Of a stretch of 64,000 bases of DNA, positions 58,918 through 64,000 are shown in pieces. Positions within the stretch are counted from its first letter, which is position 1. Every line of letters starts with the position of its first letter. Under the pieces are notes generated by a model. The model did no database searches. It was not told where the DNA came from and saw nothing but the letters and a program-made list of their open reading frames with translations. Both the position numbers and the translations under genes were made by a program. The stretch spans positions 1 through 64,000 of the forward strand of contig PRDJ01000001.1 in the NCBI GenBank assembly GCA_003345555.1, given 5' to 3'. This DNA is from Candidatus Thorarchaeota archaeon (lineage in GTDB: Archaea > Asgardarchaeota > Thorarchaeia > Thorarchaeales > Thorarchaeaceae).

Positions 58918-60492
58918 GTGAAGATAGTAGAATGCGTGCCAAACTTCAGCGAAGGCCGACGAAAGGAGGTCATCGATGCTCTGGCTGAGGCGATGCGCAG
59001 TGTCGAAGGCGTGAAGCTTCTGGATGTTGAGTACGATCAGGACCATAATCGGTCTGTATTCACTCTCATAGGGGAGCCGCAGAAAGTCAAGGAAGCGGTC
59101 TTGAAAGCCTCTCAGCTTGCTGTTCAGAAGATTGATCTCAACAAGCACAAGGGCGCTCATCCAAGGATGGGAGCAGTCGATGTTGTGCCCTTCATACCAC
59201 TTCACGGAGTCACAATTGGAGAGTGTATTGAGCTTTCTAAGGAATTCGCTCAGGAGTTCTCGAAGGCCTGCAATGTACCGGTATACTTGTATGCAAAGTC
59301 TGCGACGCGACCGGACCGTGTTGATTTGCCTAATGTCAGAGAGGGCGAGTTCGAGGGGCTAAGGAAGCTAATCGGCACGGATCCGACCAAAGATCCGGAC
59401 TATGGGCCAAAGAAGATTCACCCGACGGCGGGCTGTACCGCGTCAGGCGCTCGCAACTTCCTGATTGCATTTAATGCCAACTTGAACACGACAGATTTGA
59501 GAGTCGCCAAAGCCTGCGCAGACGCAGTGAAGGCAAGTGCGGGCGGGTTCGTCTACGTTCAAGCGATGGGCCTTGACTTGCCCAAGAAGGGCATGACCCA
59601 GATTTCAATGAACCTAACAAATCCTAGACTCACGAAAATGCATCAAGCTCTGGAAGTAGTGCGCATGGAGGCACGCCGTCATGGTGCCGCAGTTGTCGAA
59701 ACCGAAATTGTTGGCATGGTGCCGTTGTTTGCACTTATTGACGCGCTTAGGTACTATTTCCAGGTCGAGAAGCTCGAGGAATCAATGATTCTCGATCTCT
59801 ACTACTTGGCCGGCGCACAGGAACCGACCAAGAAGACCTTCACAGAGATGTCGCTGATCGAATTCGGTGATGAGGTCAGACGCGCAAGTGCCACTCCGGG
59901 CGGAGGAAGCGTTGCAGCCGTCATGGGATCCTATGGTGCGGGTCTTGTATGTATGGTAAGTGGCCTCTCACTTTCGGGCCGCAAGTTCGCTGCTGTCCAC
60001 GAAGAGATGATTGAACTGAGGCATGCAGCAGAAACAGAGCGTGGCATTCTGATGGATCTCGTGGAGAAGGATTCTGCCGCATTCGAGGATGTTCTGTCTG
60101 CCTTTAGACTGCCCGAAACCACGGATGTCGAGAAGAGAACAAAGGCCGACAAGGTTGAGGCGGCAACAAAGCACGCATCCGAAATCCCGTTGCAGACAAT
60201 GCAGCACTCGTTCAAAGCTCTCGAACGTGCGAAGGTGGTTGCCGAAAAGGGCAATGCAAATGCAATTACTGACGCCGGCGTTGCGGCTATTGCTCTCTTT
60301 GGAGCCATAGAAGGCGCAGCGCTTAATGTGCGCATTAATCTTGGAAACATACATGACAAGCCGTTCATGAAGAGAATGAGCGATGAAGTTGACAGGCTGA
60401 CATCAGGTGGTCAAGAGCTCAAGGATGAGATACTGACAACAGTGAATGCTCGAATGAGAGAACTATCAGGTCAGCAAGGCGGAGCTACTTGA
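58918..60492 (+). CDS. Glutamate formiminotransferase-cyclodeaminase (bifunctional)
   Basis: 524 aa from the GTG at 58918, chosen because the family begins KIVECVPNFSEGRR; the open frame starts at 58810 inside folD. Residues about 1-310 are the formiminotransferase domains (KGAHPRMGAVDVVPFIPLHG, HPTAGCTASGARNFLIAFN) and about 330-520 the cyclodeaminase (ATPGGGSVAAVMGSYGAGL, NANAITDAGVAAIALFGAI). The protein moves the formimino group of formiminoglutamate onto THF and releases ammonia, giving methenyl-THF for FolD. The fused two-domain form resembles the animal enzyme; no histidine-degradation gene is nearby. The end overlaps the convergent GHMP kinase by 8 bases. Confidence 0.92.
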   Translation: MKIVECVPNFSEGRRKEVIDALAEAMRSVEGVKLLDVEYDQDHNRSVFTLIGEPQKVKEAVLKASQLAVQKIDLNKHKGAHPRMGAVDVVPFIPLHGVTIGECIELSKEFAQEFSKACNVPVYLYAKSATRPDRVDLPNVREGEFEGLRKLIGTDPTKDPDYGPKKIHPTAGCTASGARNFLIAFNANLNTTDLRVAKACADAVKASAGGFVYVQAMGLDLPKKGMTQISMNLTNPRLTKMHQALEVVRMEARRHGAAVVETEIVGMVPLFALIDALRYYFQVEKLEESMILDLYYLAGAQEPTKKTFTEMSLIEFGDEVRRASATPGGGSVAAVMGSYGAGLVCMVSGLSLSGRKFAAVHEEMIELRHAAETERGILMDLVEKDSAAFEDVLSAFRLPETTDVEKRTKADKVEAATKHASEIPLQTMQHSFKALERAKVVAEKGNANAITDAGVAAIALFGAIEGAALNVRINLGNIHDKPFMKRMSDEVDRLTSGGQELKDEILTTVNARMRELSGQQGGAT

Positions 60493-61669
60493 CAGCTGTC
60501 AACTTGGCACCCTGACCAATCCTTGTCAGATAGGGTATTCCACCAACCTTCCTGATAGCCTCGGCCACTTCCTTCTCATGACCGGGTGCATACGCAAGCA
60601 TGGTCCCTCCCCCGCCACTTCCGTTTATCTTGCACCCAAGCGCACCGGCTGCCTTGGCCGCCGAGATGAGCTCCTCGATTCTGGCTGTTGATCGATGAAG
60701 CCCATCCCTTAGCAGGACATGGTGTTCATTCAGCATTGAGCCAACTATGCGAGGGTCCGGTTTCTTGGAACTCAGCACCTTGAGTGCTCGCGCAGTGAGA
60801 TCCCTGTTGCGTATTGTCGTGAGAGTCATCAATCGACAATCTAAGGGCAACGTGTCTATGTGCTTAGATACCAGCTTAAGTGGAGTCTCTCTCTGATTGA
60901 ATCCCGGTATAGCCTTCGACAGTCGCCTATAGCCATCTTCGACCGTCGCCCTGATTGTAGTGAGGTCACCCACGGTGTCCTTCTTCTTTTCTTGCGAATC
61001 TCCAATTACCAACCCATCGAGGCTTGCTGCGATTCTTGTGAGCTTGTTCTGTCTGCCGCAGTCAACGTGGATTAATCCCCCGTACGCCGAGGCGAAATGG
61101 TCCATCATACCCCCGCTCTCCCCAAACTCGCGAACCTCGGCTTGGAATGCAAGATTGGCTAGTCTCTCTGGGTCCAAGTCTTCTCCTGCCAGATGAGCGG
61201 CGGTCATCACCGACGCGACCGTGAGCGCTGATGAACTTGATAGCCCTCCGGCTATCGGGATGTTCCCAGCTATGGCGAGCTCAGCACCCGTCCTTGGAAT
61301 GAGCCCTTGTCGCGCGACCACGTTGAAGGCGCTCCTGAGGTAGTCACGACGTTGCCGATACGACAGATTCTCACCGATTCGGAATGAGTCCGCTTGTTTG
61401 AGGTCACTATAGAGTACCCTAATCTCTGAACCCTCTCCCGGTTTTCCCGAAATGGTAATGCATCGATCTATAGCACCCGGAATCACGGGAAGTCCAATGT
61501 AGTCGCTATGCTCTCCGAACAAACACACCCGTCCGGGTGCCGTAACAAGGAAAGGTTGAGCTGCTATCATTGCTTTCAACCCAATCTTTGACATCAATGT
61601 GTCTTTTGGTAATCGCCTTGAAACCATGGTCTCATTCTTGATTAGCGCTACTTGGTGCGCGGTAGGCAT
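60485..61669 (-). CDS. GHMP kinase, galactokinase-like
   Basis: 394 aa from the first ATG; ATGs at 61594 and 61570 are possible and would start just before the conserved part. The sugar motif VTAPGRVCLFGEHSDYIGLP is close to galactokinase (GRVNLIGEHTDY), the ATP loop is PIAGGLSSSSALTVAS, and motif 3 is CKINGSGGGGTMLAY. Galactokinase, sugar-1-kinase or an isoprenoid-related GHMP kinase are options; the GEHSDY form favours a sugar. It starts 8 bases after the end of the lipoate ligase gene in the same direction. Confidence 0.85.
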   Translation of the reverse strand: MPTAHQVALIKNETMVSRRLPKDTLMSKIGLKAMIAAQPFLVTAPGRVCLFGEHSDYIGLPVIPGAIDRCITISGKPGEGSEIRVLYSDLKQADSFRIGENLSYRQRRDYLRSAFNVVARQGLIPRTGAELAIAGNIPIAGGLSSSSALTVASVMTAAHLAGEDLDPERLANLAFQAEVREFGESGGMMDHFASAYGGLIHVDCGRQNKLTRIAASLDGLVIGDSQEKKKDTVGDLTTIRATVEDGYRRLSKAIPGFNQRETPLKLVSKHIDTLPLDCRLMTLTTIRNRDLTARALKVLSSKKPDPRIVGSMLNEHHVLLRDGLHRSTARIEELISAAKAAGALGCKINGSGGGGTMLAYAPGHEKEVAEAIRKVGGIPYLTRIGQGAKLTAVK

Positions 61670-61676
61670 GGTCTGC

Positions 61677-62834
61677 CTACTTCGGACCTAGTGCCAGCCT
61701 AATTGCTGTTTCAAAATCCTCTGGGGTTACCCCTGGAGAATCGATTCTGATGTCCGCGTAAGTCTTCCTTAATCGGTCGATGATATCGTCGCCAGTCGTT
61801 TTGGCTCCCAGTAACGCATGTTCAATAGCTGCAATCGAATCAGAAGGCACAAGGAAGAAATCTCCGCTCACGACTATGTCTCGAATCGTGTCTTCGGTTT
61901 CCTCGACTGTAACTCTAATCAGTCCTCCGGGTGCCTTGTGGTTTGCAGTCCCGACTGTGGATGTAGCCGATATCTTCACAGTCCTTGCATCATGTAATAC
62001 TCTATCGCCATGCCAGTGTAGCCACTCGTCAGAGACATACTTGGATCGGAGCTTGGCCATCCGTTTCTTCTCCCATGCTGACAGACTACCCCTATTCAGG
62101 TCAATGTCAAGAGTTGTCTCGTAGAGGCGCAAGAGGTCTTCCTTTACTCTGTTCCTGTCAGGCAGACTGCCTTTTTCAAGGAGAATTGTCGTAAGTCGCT
62201 CTTTGAGGCTCTTAGCTACTTTGTCCCGGAACTTCTCGTCGGGAACCTTTAGAACCTTGACCATCATATCGAAGTTGAAGACGAAAATCATGTTGCCCGT
62301 TAGGATTCTCGCGTCACCGACATCTCCCGCTCCATTACCGGAGATTTTCTTACCGCCAACTTGAATATCATTAACGGGCTTGTATTCCGCGTCAATGCCC
62401 AAGTTCCTGTAGGCTTGCACAGGCGCCTCAAGGAACTTCTGATAGTACGCGTCGATACTCCTTGGAGTCGTCGGACTGTCTATCCTGCCAATCACCTGAT
62501 AGAACATCTGTCCATCATCGAGGTAGACGCCTCCTCCTCCAATCACTCTGCGTGTAACGATAATCTTGTTTGAGCGGCAGAAGGCGAGGTCCAAGTCCTT
62601 GTCCGCCTCTTGAAAGTAACCCAAACAAACCAGAGGCTTCGCAGGCCAACATATGATGAGCGTATTATCCGCTTTCTTCTCAGTAATTGCCTGAGCGACC
62701 ACATCATATATGATCTGGCTGTCCAAGGGGTCTACCGGACCAAGGTCCAGTAGTCTCCATTCCTCAAGGGTCATATGTCGTGCTGAAGAACGGTGGCTAA
62801 TAATCCCAACGTCCGAGGAATCTCGTTCTTTCAT
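61677..62834 (-). CDS. Lipoate-protein ligase A family
   Basis: 385 aa from the ATG at 62834; an ATG at 62774 directly before EEWRLLDLGP is an equally good start given a TATA-like CTTTTAGG near 62845. The biotin/lipoyl transferase fold is clear: LVCLGYFQEADKDLDLAFC, IVTRRVIGGGGVYLDDGQMF, then KKISGNGAGDVGDARILTGN. The C-terminal 130 residues form the accessory domain, so both LplA parts are on one chain. Lipoylated enzymes or a glycine-cleavage H protein would be its targets; none are in the window. Confidence 0.85.
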   Translation of the reverse strand: MKERDSSDVGIISHRSSARHMTLEEWRLLDLGPVDPLDSQIIYDVVAQAITEKKADNTLIICWPAKPLVCLGYFQEADKDLDLAFCRSNKIIVTRRVIGGGGVYLDDGQMFYQVIGRIDSPTTPRSIDAYYQKFLEAPVQAYRNLGIDAEYKPVNDIQVGGKKISGNGAGDVGDARILTGNMIFVFNFDMMVKVLKVPDEKFRDKVAKSLKERLTTILLEKGSLPDRNRVKEDLLRLYETTLDIDLNRGSLSAWEKKRMAKLRSKYVSDEWLHWHGDRVLHDARTVKISATSTVGTANHKAPGGLIRVTVEETEDTIRDIVVSGDFFLVPSDSIAAIEHALLGAKTTGDDIIDRLRKTYADIRIDSPGVTPEDFETAIRLALGPK

Positions 62835-62878
62835 GCTAACACCTAAAAGCTGTCACCGATTAGTCAACCTCGATTGAG

Positions 62879-63652
62879 ATGATTGAGTCGCTGGGTCTGA
62901 CCAAGACGTTTAGTGAATTCACAGCTGTGAAGGATCTGTCATTCAAGGTTGAACCGGGGGAAATCTACGGGCTTCTTGGCCCGAATGGCTCGGGAAAATC
63001 CACGACGATGAAGATGCTTCTTGGCTTGTTGAGACCGACATCCGGGACAGCGCGAATAGCGGGGCACGATATCATCAATGACGTAGTGGCTGCGAAGCGT
63101 GTGATGGGCTACGTTCCGGAAGAACCTGTCTTGCCAGAGCGGCTGACCGGCTGGGAATTCATCAACTATGTTGCCGATATTTGGCGCATGCCCCGTGGTT
63201 CTCAACGCCAGCAGGACATAGAGGAATTGCTCACTCTGCTGGACATATCGGATGCGAGCAACGACCTGATAGAGACGTATTCTAAGGGTATGTCACGCAA
63301 GATTAGCCTCGTAGCGGCATTGGTTCATCGACCCAAGATCCTCATTCTTGACGAAGTTCAAGCTGGAATTGACCCGAGAGGTGCCGCGACAATAAAGGAG
63401 ATTCTAAACGGACTTCGCTCTAAAGGGGCCACCATACTGATGAGCACACACATACTTGAGATTGCTGAGGAACTGTGTGTCCGCATCGGCATAATCAAGG
63501 ATGGAAGCATGATTGCCGAGGGAACGATGGACGAACTGAGGATGATGGCCGAGGGTCAGAGGAACTTAGAAGAGATATTCCTAGCCCTAACGGGCGGACC
63601 CGATATGCAGCGGATTGCCCAGTATCTTAGAGGATCCGGTGAGTCGAGTTGA
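62879..63652 (+). CDS. ABC transporter ATP-binding protein (ABC-2 exporter type)
   Basis: 257 aa. Walker A GLLGPNGSGKSTTMKMLLGL, Q-loop region YVPEEPVLPERLTGWEF, signature TYSKGMSRKISLVAAL (the degenerate LSGGQ form common in this subclass), Walker B ILILDEVQAGIDPRG, and the switch His in STHILE. A CTAAAAG TATA-like element about 33 bases upstream gives a near-leaderless start. The TTG of the next gene overlaps its stop (TTGA), so permease and ATPase are translationally coupled. Confidence 0.93.
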   Translation: MIESLGLTKTFSEFTAVKDLSFKVEPGEIYGLLGPNGSGKSTTMKMLLGLLRPTSGTARIAGHDIINDVVAAKRVMGYVPEEPVLPERLTGWEFINYVADIWRMPRGSQRQQDIEELLTLLDISDASNDLIETYSKGMSRKISLVAALVHRPKILILDEVQAGIDPRGAATIKEILNGLRSKGATILMSTHILEIAEELCVRIGIIKDGSMIAEGTMDELRMMAEGQRNLEEIFLALTGGPDMQRIAQYLRGSGESS

Positions 63653-64000
63653 CCTCAGATGTCCTGACTCTCTTGAAATTGGACCTGAGACAGAGCTTTC
63701 GTCCCTCGTCAGTCAAGGGTAAGCGCAGTGAGAAGAGAAGTTCGTTCCGACGTCTGATTCCCCTTGTAGCTCTCGGGTCGTTCGTTATAGGAATCTCGCT
63801 AATCATCGTTCTCGTGGGGCCCCGGATATGGTCCTATGTTGAGGGCGCCGTCATCAGCGACCCTGGACTCGGTGCAACGATTTTCAATGCGATTGTTCTG
63901 TTTGCTTTCTTGAGTTCGATAATGGTGTCTGCGACAACGGTGGGAAACAGTGCTAAGATGGAGTACCTGCTCGTAATGCCTGTTTCAATGCGCTCAATAT
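63649..64000 (+). CDS. ABC-2 type permease, N-terminal part (cut by window end)
   Basis: A TTG start at 63649 overlaps the ATPase stop, and the frame stays open to base 64000 (117 codons). A basic soluble N terminus (SVKGKRSEKRSSFRRLIP) leads into a first hydrophobic helix (LVALGSFVIGISLIIVLV) and a second (IFNAIVLFAFLSSIMVSAT), followed by NSAKMEYLLVMPVS, a segment typical of ABC-2 exporter permeases. Partner of the upstream ATPase; substrate unknown. Confidence 0.75.
   Translation, partial: MTSDVLTLLKLDLRQSFRPSSVKGKRSEKRSSFRRLIPLVALGSFVIGISLIIVLVGPRIWSYVEGAVISDPGLGATIFNAIVLFAFLSSIMVSATTVGNSAKMEYLLVMPVSMRSI

Overview
The window looks like a chromosomal stretch of an Asgard archaeon. The evidence is archaeal-type TATA boxes and short leaders, A/V-type ATP synthase subunits, an archaeal TrmI, a HerA-family ATPase, a Ras/Rab-like small GTPase and an arrestin-fold protein. 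The small GTPase and arrestin fold are 'eukaryotic signature' families typical of Asgard archaea. A Thorarchaeia-like lineage fits, but the sequence alone does not prove it. I found no rRNA, tRNA, CRISPR array, insertion sequence or phage module. Genes are densely packed, with many 1-8 base stop/start overlaps.

1-8.3 kb: the tail of a UbiA/MenA-type prenyltransferase, an HdrD/GlcF-like iron-sulfur protein, a lone membrane-tethered peptide-type solute-binding protein, then the most unusual gene of the window. That gene (4872-6827) is one open frame joining a GlcD-type FAD oxidase to a complete NuoB domain. Small membrane and unknown proteins follow. 8.6-20.0 kb: an eleven-gene complex I operon in the order A-J-K-C-D-H-I-M'-L-M-N. 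It has no nuoB and no NADH module (E, F, G), and it encodes four antiporter-like pump subunits rather than three. The only nuoB in the window is the FAD-oxidase fusion, so I infer a respiratory complex that takes electrons from a 2-hydroxyacid or similar donor directly into the Q-module. A LarA-type lactate racemase homologue at 25-26 kb makes lactate a reasonable but unproven candidate.

20-27 kb: arrestin-like protein, small membrane proteins, a GIY-YIG nuclease, a FGGY kinase, the LarA homologue and an AtpZ-like protein. 27-32.5 kb: V/A-type ATP synthase subunits C, K, E, H and I, split over three transcription units; A, B, D and F are not here. 32.5-42.5 kb: a large TPR-like protein with a wHTH regulator and TrmI in one minus-strand run, a HerA-like ATPase, unknown membrane and secreted proteins, and PyrF.

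42.5-50 kb: an aminotransferase behind two TGTACA-N4-TGTACA operators that flank its probable promoter. Next is what looks like a complete bacillithiol pathway (bshA-bshC and divergent bshB) with a GlmM-type mutase nearby. The BshC homologue carries an inserted zinc-ribbon-like motif. 49.8-54.7 kb: the Rab-like GTPase, a COG3199-type ATP-NAD kinase relative, a class III aminotransferase and an alpha/alpha-toroid protein. 54.8-60.5 kb: a form IV RuBisCO-like protein divergent from a bacterial-type tetrahydrofolate C1 module (Fhs, FolD, glutamate formiminotransferase-cyclodeaminase). 60.5-64 kb: a GHMP kinase, a lipoate-protein ligase and the start of an ABC-2 exporter cut by the window end.
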